Positions 18,074-25,978 of a DNA stretch of 64,000 bases are shown in pieces. The notes beneath the pieces are model-generated. The model made no database searches, was not told the DNA's origin, and saw only the letters and a program-made list of their open reading frames with translations. Origin of the DNA: Lutimonas saemankumensis (GTDB lineage: Bacteria > Bacteroidota > Bacteroidia > Flavobacteriales > Flavobacteriaceae); assembly GCF_020171465.1 (NCBI RefSeq), contig NZ_JAIUZR010000005.1, positions 372,001-436,000 of the forward strand. Reading direction: 5' to 3'. Position 1 is the first letter of the stretch; every line of letters begins with the position of its first letter. Made by a program: the position numbers and the translations under genes.

Positions 18074-19099
18074 ATGAAATTTTTAAAAAATATAATTCTT
18101 CTTCTGCTGGTTGTTTTTATTATTGCGGCTGTATATCTCGCAACTTTGGATGGAAGTTATGAGGTATCCCGGACAAGACTGATTAAGGCCGATCAGGAGG
18201 TTGTCTTTAATGATCTGAATGATTACCGAAATTGGAAAGATTGGGGCCCCTGGTACGAACAGGATTCAACCATTCGTGTCCAATATGCAGACAATACCAT
18301 AGGGGAAGGAGGTGCCTATACCTGGACTTCAGAAGTTGAAGGAGGAGGAAGTATAAAAACAGTAGAAGTAGTTAAACCGGAGCAGATTAAACAGGAAATA
18401 ATTTTTGAAACTCCTTTTGGTGATATGAAGTCTGATATTTACTGGAATTTGAACAAGCAGGGTCTCGATACAGAATTAACCTGGGGTATGAAGGGAGAAC
18501 TTCCCTTCTTTTCACGATTTATGGCGAGCGGTATGGAGGATCAGTTAGGGCCGATGCTGGAAAGGGGGCTGGAATTATTTGATGACAATATTCAGAGGAA
18601 ACTTAAAATATACAGCATTGATTCCGTTGGGGTAGTGGATTTTAGCGGAGGGTTTTATTTGTATCTGAGTACTTCAAGCAGAATTGATCAAATGAATCCA
18701 AAACTGGAGGGGATGATGCAGAAAATTGAAAAATTTGTATCTGATAACAGAATTAGAGTAACAGGCAGCCCTTACACGATCTACCATAAATTCGATCAGG
18801 AGAACGGTACTACAATGTTTTCAGTAGCTTACCCGATTCAGGAGAGGATTATTACTACCGATTCAGATATACTGACCGGGTTTATGGAGAGAGGAACGTA
18901 TCTCAAGACGGTTCTGAAAGGATCTTATAACAATTTAGAGGAAGCCTGGCAAAGAGCCATGTTTGATGCTGCAAATTTAAAAGATCATGTCCTGGAGGAT
19001 GGTGGAGAACCTTTTGAAATTTATGTCAATTCACCCGAAAACACACCTGATCCCTCAAAATTGATTACGGAAATCTATATCCCTGTTCAGATGCGGTAA
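18074..19099 (+). CDS. SRPBCC-family protein with GyrI-like C-terminal domain
   Basis: 341 residues with an N-terminal membrane segment (MKFLKNIILLLLVVFIIAAVY). Residues ~30-170 look like an SRPBCC/polyketide-cyclase ligand-binding domain (FNDLNDYRNWKDWGPWYEQD, then TELTWGMKG). Residues ~190-340 look like a GyrI-like/effector-binding domain (GSPYTIYHKFD, FSVAYPI, EAWQRAM, YIPVQ). This two-domain layout is common in Bacteroidota and no substrate is known. The gene ends 12 bases before the convergent tspO-like gene. Confidence 0.8.
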   Translation: MKFLKNIILLLLVVFIIAAVYLATLDGSYEVSRTRLIKADQEVVFNDLNDYRNWKDWGPWYEQDSTIRVQYADNTIGEGGAYTWTSEVEGGGSIKTVEVVKPEQIKQEIIFETPFGDMKSDIYWNLNKQGLDTELTWGMKGELPFFSRFMASGMEDQLGPMLERGLELFDDNIQRKLKIYSIDSVGVVDFSGGFYLYLSTSSRIDQMNPKLEGMMQKIEKFVSDNRIRVTGSPYTIYHKFDQENGTTMFSVAYPIQERIITTDSDILTGFMERGTYLKTVLKGSYNNLEEAWQRAMFDAANLKDHVLEDGGEPFEIYVNSPENTPDPSKLITEIYIPVQMR

Positions 19100-19111
19100 A
19101 GAGGTCATCGC

Positions 19112-19570
19112 TCAGTTTTTTAAAAAAATGTACCCATTCAGAGAGGTTGCAATAAGGAGCCAGACAAAGTAGGGTAATATCAGGATGGATTTAAATTTTA
19201 ATTGTGGGGCATATCGAAACAAAAAATATCCTACTACCAGGGTCAAAACACTTATGATGAGGAGGCCGCCCAAAATATTCTGGAAATAAAAAAAAGTAGG
19301 GTTCCATGCAACGTTCAATATCCACTGAACTAGGTATACGCCGATTAAAAAGGGCTTGTTTTCAACAGTGGGCCATACATAGGCCATATAAAAGGAAAAA
19401 CAAATCATAATTGTTGTCCATGCTGTTCCAAAAACCCATCCCGGGGGAGTCCATGGAGCTTTGTCAAGTTGCATATACCAATCAGAAGGCACCCCTTTAC
19501 CCGTAAATAGACCACCAAGGGCCAGGGCAGAGAAGTTTAAAACCAGAAAAATAATAACTCTTACAGTCAT
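19112..19570 (-). CDS. TspO/MBR-family membrane protein
   Basis: 152 residues with five hydrophobic segments. Family marks: GVPSDWYMQLDKAPWTPPGWVFG in the first loop, WNPTFF in the third helix and the LPYFVWLLIATSLNGYI cholesterol/porphyrin-recognition-type motif in the fifth. TspO proteins bind porphyrins and are linked to stress and tetrapyrrole turnover. Here it is the neighbour of the DNA glycosylase gene tag, 50 bases away on the same strand. Confidence 0.95.
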   Translation of the reverse strand: MTVRVIIFLVLNFSALALGGLFTGKGVPSDWYMQLDKAPWTPPGWVFGTAWTTIMICFSFYMAYVWPTVENKPFLIGVYLVQWILNVAWNPTFFYFQNILGGLLIISVLTLVVGYFLFRYAPQLKFKSILILPYFVWLLIATSLNGYIFLKN

Positions 19571-19620
19571 AGTGGTTAAGTTGTTTTGAATTTAGTGAAA
19601 TCCTTTATTTCATACGTCGT

Positions 19621-20205
19621 TTATCGATTTAAATTTTGGGCCATAATTTCCTTATGCCTGAAACAGGTGTTAACATGGTCATTGACCATTCCTATAGCCT
19701 GCATAAAGGCATAAACCACTGTTGCGCCAACAAATTTAAACCCTCTTCTTTTTAAATCCTTTGAAATGTCCTCGGAAAGTTTTGTAGAGGCGGGTAATTG
19801 GTCAGTTGGTTTCCAGTTATTATTCAAGGTTTTATTGTTGGTAAAACTCCAAATATAGGTCGAAAAACTACCAAATTCCTTCTGAATAAGTATAAAGGCC
19901 TTAGCGTTTTTTACGGCAGACTCTATTTTTAACTTATTTCTGATAATCCCTTTGTTTTTAATAAGTTCATCAAGTTTTTCATTGTCATATAAAGCAATTT
20001 CGTGAAAGTCAAAATGATCAAATGCCTCGGCAAAATTTTGTCTTTTCCTCAAAATTGTAATCCAGCTGAGACCAGCCTGAAAAGTTTCCAGCAATAGAAA
20101 TTCAAATAATACGGGGTCCGAGTAGACCGGAACTCCCCATTCTGAATCATGGTACTCCAAGTATAATGGATCTTCACCGCACCAGAGGCATCTTTCTTTA
20201 TTCAT
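19621..20205 (-). CDS. tag: DNA-3-methyladenine glycosylase I
   Basis: 194 residues, full length. Tag excises 3-methyladenine from DNA in base-excision repair. The zinc snap is visible: Cys in RCLWCGEDPLYLEYHDSEWG at the N-terminus (with His) and HVNTCFRH at the C-terminus. The base-binding helix-hairpin region (FEFLLLETFQAGLSWITIL) is intact. No alkylation-response regulator is nearby. Confidence 0.96.
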   Translation of the reverse strand: MNKERCLWCGEDPLYLEYHDSEWGVPVYSDPVLFEFLLLETFQAGLSWITILRKRQNFAEAFDHFDFHEIALYDNEKLDELIKNKGIIRNKLKIESAVKNAKAFILIQKEFGSFSTYIWSFTNNKTLNNNWKPTDQLPASTKLSEDISKDLKRRGFKFVGATVVYAFMQAIGMVNDHVNTCFRHKEIMAQNLNR

Positions 20206-20268
20206 CCCAAAATTTTATAACACTAAGGTAATCGCTTTAGGTGAAAAACAGGCTAAATAAATTTCTGT

Positions 20269-20276
20269 TATTTTTG
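20269..20276 (+). promoter_or_regulatory. -7 box for the GreA/B-like gene
   Basis: TATTTTTG, 26 bases before the ATG at 20303. Confidence 0.5.
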
Positions 20277-20302
20277 AGTCGAACCAGATTAGTGTACCTG
20301 AA

Positions 20303-20752
20303 ATGAAAATAAAGGAATCCTTGTTAAATAAATGCAACCATGCTGTGAATGATAAATTGGAAACCATTGGGACTTTTATAACAAGCAACAGAGCTTCTCT
20401 TGATCAGGAATCAAAAAGCTCAGCCGGTGATAAACATGAAACCGGCAGGGCAATGCTGCATTTAGAAATGGAAAAAGCCGCGAGACAGTTATCAGAAACC
20501 CTTAAGATGAAAGAAATTTTACAAAAAATAGATCTTGGACAAGTTTCAGAAAAAGTAAAACTGGGAAGTCTGATCGAAACGGACCAGGGTAATTTCTTTC
20601 TGTCAGTCAGTATTGGACCATTAAAAATTGAGGACAAAACCTATTTTGCGGTTTCCACGGATTCTCCCGTTGGTCGCTTGCTGTTAGGAAAAGAAACCGG
20701 AGCCTGTGTTGAAATAGGCTCCAGAAAATTTAATGTTCTGAATATTCAGTGA
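20303..20752 (+). CDS. GreA/GreB C-terminal-domain-like protein
   Basis: 149 residues. The N-terminal half is helical and charged (residues 1-75, with SSAGDKHETGRAMLHLEME), the C-terminal half resembles the FKBP-like C-terminal domain of GreA/GreB (LGSLIETDQGNFFLSVSIG, SPVGRLLLGKETGACVEI). Family members are often automatically labelled 3-oxoacyl-ACP synthase, which the sequence does not support: there is no thiolase fold or active-site Cys-His-Asn/His set. It may bind RNA polymerase's secondary channel, by analogy with Gre and Rnk; that is inference. The acidic pair at a Gre coiled-coil tip is not obvious. Confidence 0.7.
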   Translation: MKIKESLLNKCNHAVNDKLETIGTFITSNRASLDQESKSSAGDKHETGRAMLHLEMEKAARQLSETLKMKEILQKIDLGQVSEKVKLGSLIETDQGNFFLSVSIGPLKIEDKTYFAVSTDSPVGRLLLGKETGACVEIGSRKFNVLNIQ

Positions 20753-20773
20753 ACAGGAATGGTCTGGAATCTT

Positions 20774-22915
20774 TTAAAAGTTTTTTATGGGAGCGTTCAA
20801 TTCACTGATCCCCATATTGAAAAGTGTGAAACTAAAGATGTCAGCATATTGATCTATAATTTTTGATACGGGAGTTCCCGCTCCATGACCCGCCTGTGTT
20901 TCAATTCTTATTAAAACAGGATTTAATCCGGCCTGTTTGTCCTGAAGTTCAGATGCGAATTTAAAGGAATGTGCCGGAACGACCCTGTCATCATGATCAC
21001 CGGTTGTTACCAAAGTAGCCGGATATTTTACATCCTTCTTTACATTGTGAACAGGAGAATATCCGTAGAGATAATGGAACATTTCTTCACTTTGTTCAGA
21101 AGTTCCATAATCATAGGCCCATCCCGCCCCGGCAGTAAACGTATGATAACGGAGCATATCAAGTACCCCGACTGCAGGTAAGGCAACCTTCATCAAATCA
21201 GGTCTCTGCGTCATAGTTGCGCCTACAAGAAGCCCTCCGTTTGAACCGCCTCGAATTGCCAGGTATTCGCTAGAGGTATACTTTTCTTTAATCAGGTATT
21301 CTGCCGCTGCAATAAAATCATCAAAAACATTTTGCTTTTTCATTTGAGTTCCGGCATCGTGCCATGCTTTGCCGTATTCTCCGCCTCCTCTTAAATTGGC
21401 AACCGCATAAATACCTCCCATTTCAAGCCAGGTGGCATTCACAATACTGAATGACGGAGTAAGACTCACGTTGAAGCCTCCGTATCCATATAGTATGGTA
21501 GGATTGTTCCCATCTAATTCAGTACCCTTTTTAAAAGTTATAATCATTGGTACTTTTGTACCGTCTTTTGACGTATAAAAAATCTGCTTCGAGTCATATG
21601 CATCAGAATCGAAACCAACTTTTGGTTTTTTAAAAAGATTTGATTTTCCCGTGGAAGCATCGAACTCATATATTGAAGATGGAGTGGTATAATTTGTAAA
21701 TGAATAATACAAGGTTTTATCCTTTATTTTGCCACTGAAACCCGAGCAGCTACCCACTCCCGGCAATTCTATTTCTCTTATTTTATTTCCTTTGAGATCA
21801 AACTGATATACTTTAGAAATGGCATCGATCATATACTCGGCAAAAAAATAACCCGATCCTGTAGAAATACTTAAAACATTTTCAGTCTCAGGAATAACGT
21901 CTTTCCAATGAACAGGATGGTAGCTGTTAAGATCAAACGAAACCACTTTTTTGTTTTGAGCATTCAGGTTGGTTGAGACGTATATTTGATTTCCTTTACT
22001 GTGAATCACACTGTGATCATTTTCAAAATTGTCTACTACGCAGATCAGTTCACTATCTTGCTTTTTAAGGTTTTTGATGTACAATTCGTTTCCTGAAGTT
22101 GAGACCGCTGCCGTAATTACTAAAAATTGCTGATCTTCAGTGATGTACCCAAACACATATCTTCTTTTTTGATCAAGACCAAAAACCACCTTGTCCTGAT
22201 TCTGAGGGGTTCCAAGCTTATGATAATATAATTTATGCTGATCTGTTTTAGCTGACAATTCACTTCCATCCGGTTTGTCATAACTTGAATAATAAAACCC
22301 TTCATTTTTATACCAGGATAAACTACTGAACTTAACATCTGTTATCGTATCTTCCAGAATTTCTTTGTTCAGGGCATCCATGACGATGACCTTTCGCCAG
22401 TCAGAGCCACCTTCTGAAATGGAATAAGCTACTTTGGATCCGTCTTTTGTAAATGAAACATTGCTCAATGAAGTTGTACCATCTTCTGAAAAGGTATTTG
22501 GGTCAAGAAAAATTTCTGCGTCCATTCCCTTTTTCTGTCTGTAGAGCACATATTGATTCTGAAGTCCGTCGTTTTTGTAAAAATACTCGTATTCACCATG
22601 ACGTGTGGGAGAACTATATTTTTCATAGTTCCACAATTTAGTCATTCTTTCCTTTATTTGATTCCGGTAAGGAATGTGATCAAGGAATTCCTGAGTTACA
22701 TCGTTCTGAGATTTAACCCAGGCTTCAGTTTCTGTCGACCTGTCGTCTTCCAGCCACCTGTAGGGGTCCTGAACCTCTTTTCCATAATAATTATCAATCG
22801 TATTTCCTTTCTTTGTTATTGGATATTTCACGGCAGGGACAGATTGTTGAGCATAGTTACTGCTGATTATTGCACTGAGCATCATACTCATTAAAAACTT
22901 GAGTTTATTATTCAT
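20774..22915 (-). CDS. Prolyl oligopeptidase (S9A), exported
   Basis: 713 residues with a signal peptide (about 1-22, ending SNYAQ). An N-terminal seven-bladed propeller (about 70-440) precedes the alpha/beta-hydrolase catalytic domain. The nucleophile is Ser558 in [11 protein letters not shown], the acid is in [13 protein letters not shown] and the histidine in [10 protein letters not shown]9A enzymes cut short proline-containing peptides. With the secreted M1 and M49 enzymes of this window it gives a set of envelope peptidases for peptide use. It ends 21 bases from the convergent Gre-like gene. Confidence 0.96.
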   Translation of the reverse strand: MNNKLKFLMSMMLSAIISSNYAQQSVPAVKYPITKKGNTIDNYYGKEVQDPYRWLEDDRSTETEAWVKSQNDVTQEFLDHIPYRNQIKERMTKLWNYEKYSSPTRHGEYEYFYKNDGLQNQYVLYRQKKGMDAEIFLDPNTFSEDGTTSLSNVSFTKDGSKVAYSISEGGSDWRKVIVMDALNKEILEDTITDVKFSSLSWYKNEGFYYSSYDKPDGSELSAKTDQHKLYYHKLGTPQNQDKVVFGLDQKRRYVFGYITEDQQFLVITAAVSTSGNELYIKNLKKQDSELICVVDNFENDHSVIHSKGNQIYVSTNLNAQNKKVVSFDLNSYHPVHWKDVIPETENVLSISTGSGYFFAEYMIDAISKVYQFDLKGNKIREIELPGVGSCSGFSGKIKDKTLYYSFTNYTTPSSIYEFDASTGKSNLFKKPKVGFDSDAYDSKQIFYTSKDGTKVPMIITFKKGTELDGNNPTILYGYGGFNVSLTPSFSIVNATWLEMGGIYAVANLRGGGEYGKAWHDAGTQMKKQNVFDDFIAAAEYLIKEKYTSSEYLAIRGGSNGGLLVGATMTQRPDLMKVALPAVGVLDMLRYHTFTAGAGWAYDYGTSEQSEEMFHYLYGYSPVHNVKKDVKYPATLVTTGDHDDRVVPAHSFKFASELQDKQAGLNPVLIRIETQAGHGAGTPVSKIIDQYADIFSFTLFNMGISELNAPIKNF

Positions 22916-22938
22916 TTGATAGGATGTAAAACGTGATT

Positions 22939-23823
22939 TTAGTTAAGGGCATTTACAGTACCGATTTTTCCTGGTAACAGTTGTTTTAAGGTTGCTTCAA
23001 TGCCATTTTTTAATGTAATTGTGGAGGAAGGACATCCGTTACAGGCACCCTGAAGTAAAACATTGACTTCTTTGGTCTCTTCCTCATAAGACAAAAACTG
23101 GATATTTCCCCCATCACCGGCAACTGCGGGTTTAATATATTCCTCCAGAACCGCAATGATCTGCTTTGAAATTTCGTCATCAGTTGTTTTGAAAACTTCC
23201 TTATTTTCACTTCCTGCCTGAGGAGTGGGTCGATAAGTTTCTGAAACAATACGCCGGTCACTTTGCAGGTATTCTTTTAAGAAATCTCTCAGGGCATTAT
23301 TGATCTCAAACCATTCAAGATCGTTGGTTTTTTGTATTGATACATAGTTGTCAGAGATGAAAACCTCTTTGACAAACGGAAATTCAAAAAGTTCATATGC
23401 CAAAGGCACCTCATAAGCATCTTCCTTCTTATTTAATTCAATGTTCTGGTTACTCAATAACTTATTGGTAACGAATTTTTGAACATTTGGATTTGGAGTG
23501 CTCTCCGCGTAAACTTCAACGATCTGTTCTTTGGTGTCTTCGGTGAACACTGAGTTATTTTGATCGAGATAGGCCTCCAGTATTTCCAGCAGTTCTTTTT
23601 CAACCTCGCTCCATTCAAGAATATCGAATTTTTCCAAAGCGATAAAATTGGCGCTGATAAAGACTTTTTTTACAAAAGGCAAATGAAAAAGCTGTTGAAC
23701 CAAAGTAGAGTTTTTCGCATCGTCAATTGAGTTGTATTCATAACTGCTTTCTGTAAGTATCTTGCTGGCTACAAACTTGATTATTGCCGGGTTTGAAGTA
23801 TGTTCTATAGTAATTTTGTTCAT
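22939..23823 (-). CDS. Nfu/NifU-type Fe-S scaffold with duplicated N-domain
   Basis: 294 residues. Two consecutive Nfu N-terminal domains are visible: residues ~1-90 ([10 protein letters not shown]..., [17 protein letters not shown]) and ~105-200 ([16 protein letters not shown]..., [17 protein letters not shown]). The last ~85 residues are the NifU C-terminal domain with the cluster ligands CNGCPSS. Such proteins carry [4Fe-4S] clusters to target enzymes in the cytosol. Standard Nfu has one N-domain, so the duplication is the notable point. A TAAATTTG -7 box (23850-23843, minus) is 19 bases upstream. Confidence 0.92.
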   Translation of the reverse strand: MNKITIEHTSNPAIIKFVASKILTESSYEYNSIDDAKNSTLVQQLFHLPFVKKVFISANFIALEKFDILEWSEVEKELLEILEAYLDQNNSVFTEDTKEQIVEVYAESTPNPNVQKFVTNKLLSNQNIELNKKEDAYEVPLAYELFEFPFVKEVFISDNYVSIQKTNDLEWFEINNALRDFLKEYLQSDRRIVSETYRPTPQAGSENKEVFKTTDDEISKQIIAVLEEYIKPAVAGDGGNIQFLSYEEETKEVNVLLQGACNGCPSSTITLKNGIEATLKQLLPGKIGTVNALN

Positions 23824-23842
23824 AAGATGATTATTGGGAAAG

Positions 23843-23850
23843 CAAATTTA
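23843..23850 (-). promoter_or_regulatory. -7 box for the Nfu gene
   Basis: TAAATTTG on the minus strand, 19 bases before the ATG at 23823. Confidence 0.5.
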
Positions 23851-23866
23851 CGAAAGTATTTTTTCT

Positions 23867-23874
23867 TACTTTTG
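23867..23874 (+). promoter_or_regulatory. -7 box for the gamma-carbonic-anhydrase-like gene
   Basis: TACTTTTG, 32 bases before the ATG at 23907; divergent from the Nfu promoter. Confidence 0.5.
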
Positions 23875-23906
23875 ACACTTATGTTAAATGAATCTAAAAA
23901 AAGACA

Positions 23907-24416
23907 ATGATCATTAAAGAACTGAACGGGAACAAACCTAATTACGGAAAGAATTGTTTTTTTGCCGAGAATTCGGTGGTCGTAGGTGATGTAAGCATGG
24001 GTGACGATTGCAGTGTTTGGTTCAATGCGGTTATTCGAGGAGATGTTCATTATATCAAAATTGGAAATAAGGTGAATGTTCAGGATGGAGCCGTAATTCA
24101 TGCTACCTATCAAAAATCTCCAACAACTATTGGGAATAATGTTTCAATTGGCCATAACGCATTGGTACACGGTTGTACAGTGCACGACAATGTTTTGATC
24201 GGCATGGGAGCCATTGTAATGGATGATTGTATTGTTGAAAGCAATAGTATTATTGCTGCTGGTGCGGTTGTGACCAAAGGGACGGTGATACCATCAGGCT
24301 CGGTTTATGCAGGAACCCCGGCTAAAAAGATCAAGGATATTGACCAGGAACTGATCGCTGGAGAAATCGATCGAATTGCCAATAATTATATTAAGTATTC
24401 CGGTTGGTACAAATAA
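23907..24416 (+). CDS. Gamma-carbonic-anhydrase-like hexapeptide-repeat protein
   Basis: 169 residues made of left-handed beta-helix hexapeptide repeats (VVVGDVSMGDDCSVWFNAVI, NVSIGHNALVHGC, IIAAGAVVTKG) plus a C-terminal helix. Three metal-ligand histidines expected for the gamma class are present (VIHATY, SIGHNALVH). The best match is the YrdA/PaaY/CaiE group, whose members may hydrate CO2 or have thioesterase-like roles; catalytic activity is not certain. It is followed by a strong terminator shared with the convergent ompH gene. Confidence 0.9.
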   Translation: MIIKELNGNKPNYGKNCFFAENSVVVGDVSMGDDCSVWFNAVIRGDVHYIKIGNKVNVQDGAVIHATYQKSPTTIGNNVSIGHNALVHGCTVHDNVLIGMGAIVMDDCIVESNSIIAAGAVVTKGTVIPSGSVYAGTPAKKIKDIDQELIAGEIDRIANNYIKYSGWYK

Positions 24417-24447
24417 AAAAACATCCCGGGAAAAGGATGTTTTTTTA
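24415..24447. terminator. Bidirectional terminator between convergent genes
   Basis: Stem AAAAAACATCC / GGATGTTTTTT with a short CGGGAAAA-type loop, A-run on one side and T-run on the other, so it can end transcripts from both sides. Confidence 0.88.
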
Positions 24448-24466
24448 TATAACAGGCAGGAAAGTT

Positions 24467-24973
24467 TTATTGTATTCCCAGTTTAGCTTTTACCGCAGGC
24501 ATTAAGTCTTCACCTTCAAAAACGATCAATCCTTTTCCCGGAGAAGAATCCAGAACATATTTGAAGCCTTTTTCAGTAGCTACTTCACTAACGGCTTTCT
24601 GCGCTTTTTCAACAATTGGCTTTAAAAGATCAAATCTTTTTTTCTGAATTTCCTGATCAGCAGTTTGCGCATACTTTTGAATTTTTTGCTTCAAACCTTC
24701 TACCTCAACTCTTCTTTCTTCGTTTTTGGCATCAGTCTGGGTTGGGGCTTCAGCATCATATTTTTGCAATTTTGCCTGTAAAGCTGTAGCCTGTGCATTG
24801 TACTCGTCGGCATAGGTTTGCTGAACTTTTTTCAATTCTGTCTCCATCGCTTTCGTTTCCGGCATTGCCATCAAAAGTTGTTCGCTATCAATATGTGCAA
24901 CGTTTTGGGCCTGTACTGAATTAAAAGCCATCAAAAGGGCACATGCCACGAATAAATTTCTAAGTAATTTCAT
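24467..24973 (-). CDS. OmpH/Skp-like periplasmic chaperone (short)
   Basis: 168 residues with a signal peptide (ending NSVQAQ). After the VAHIDSEQLLMAMPETK segment comes a coiled coil of Glu/Lys/Gln-rich heptads (about 45-120) and the FKYVLDSSPGKGLIVFEGEDL end typical of the OmpH family. Skp-type chaperones keep unfolded outer-membrane proteins soluble on their way to BamA. It is the second of two adjacent ompH genes behind bamA, 43 bases after the first. Confidence 0.94.
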   Translation of the reverse strand: MKLLRNLFVACALLMAFNSVQAQNVAHIDSEQLLMAMPETKAMETELKKVQQTYADEYNAQATALQAKLQKYDAEAPTQTDAKNEERRVEVEGLKQKIQKYAQTADQEIQKKRFDLLKPIVEKAQKAVSEVATEKGFKYVLDSSPGKGLIVFEGEDLMPAVKAKLGIQ

Positions 24974-25016
24974 TTTTCTCTAGTTTGTTATTAATAATTT
25001 TTTTGTTTTTACTTGT

Positions 25017-25916
25017 TTAATTTTTGTTTTCTATTGCTTCTTCCCTCTGTTTTTTTCTATCTTCAATTTCTTTCAATTTAGCAGCTCTTTTTTCTTCAGC
25101 AACTCTTTTTAAAGAATCTCTCATTTTGGCTCTTGCTTCTTGTTGAGCTTTGATTCTCGCTTTCAGTTCCTCCCGTTTGGCCTGCCTTGCCTCCAGTTTC
25201 AACTGTTCTTCAGTTTTAACTTCATTTTCGGCTTCCATTTCATCTGCCCCGGCCGCAGCCGCTTCAGCTTCCGCCGGATCCAAATTCTGCTCATTTGAAT
25301 CTTCCTCAGTATCATCTTCAAGAACAGTAGGTGTAGTTACAACACCTGCTTTTGCAATTCGTTCCTTTTTAAGGTCCTCTACTGCTTTTCGCTTTCTGTT
25401 CTTAACGATAGCATTCAATACAAGCTCGCTTATATCATATTTACTATTACTGTAAAGCATGATCAGGTCACTTGATTTATCAAATACGAAATCATATCTT
25501 TTTTTAGCTGCAATATCCTGTATAGCATTGTATACCTGATCCTGAACAGGCTTAACAAATTGTTTTCGCATTTGAAAAAGATCTCCCGTAGGCCCGAAAT
25601 AGGCCTGCTGCAATCGTCTAAACTCTTCTTCTTTGATTGCTATGTCTTCTTCTCTTTCACCAATCAACTCCTTTGTCAAAAGGGATTTTTCGTTACTCAA
25701 GTCAGTTTTTAACTGTTCAATTTCGCCTGAAAGGCCGTCGAGTTTTTGCTGCCAGGTTTGTACTTTGGCATCTAACTGAGCTTGAGCACTTGCATATTCA
25801 GGAACATTTTCCAAAATATAATTCATGTCAATATAGGCAACCCGTTGTGGCTTCTGAGCCTCTACAATAGAGCTTAAACATATAAGGACAATAATTAAAA
25901 CCCTTTTTACTCTCAT
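25017..25916 (-). CDS. OmpH/Skp-like periplasmic chaperone (long, acidic/basic tail)
   Basis: 299 residues from the ATG at 25916 (a TTG five codons upstream is less likely). Signal peptide, then the OmpH opening RVAYIDMNYILENVPEY, a coiled coil (about 45-110) and the RYDFVFDKSSDLIMLYS closing segment. Beyond the usual family length it carries ~120 extra residues: an acidic, Ala/Glu-rich stretch (EEDSNEQNLDPAEAEAAAAG) followed by a long Lys/Arg/Glu-rich helical tail to the end. The tail may enlarge the jellyfish-like arms or bind another envelope part, which is inference. It lies 62 bases after bamA. Confidence 0.92.
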   Translation of the reverse strand: MRVKRVLIIVLICLSSIVEAQKPQRVAYIDMNYILENVPEYASAQAQLDAKVQTWQQKLDGLSGEIEQLKTDLSNEKSLLTKELIGEREEDIAIKEEEFRRLQQAYFGPTGDLFQMRKQFVKPVQDQVYNAIQDIAAKKRYDFVFDKSSDLIMLYSNSKYDISELVLNAIVKNRKRKAVEDLKKERIAKAGVVTTPTVLEDDTEEDSNEQNLDPAEAEAAAAGADEMEAENEVKTEEQLKLEARQAKREELKARIKAQQEARAKMRDSLKRVAEEKRAAKLKEIEDRKKQREEAIENKN

Positions 25917-25978
25917 TCTATTAGTATTCAAGAAAATATCGTGCCATTTCTTGATTGGGGCAAATATAGCAATTTAGC

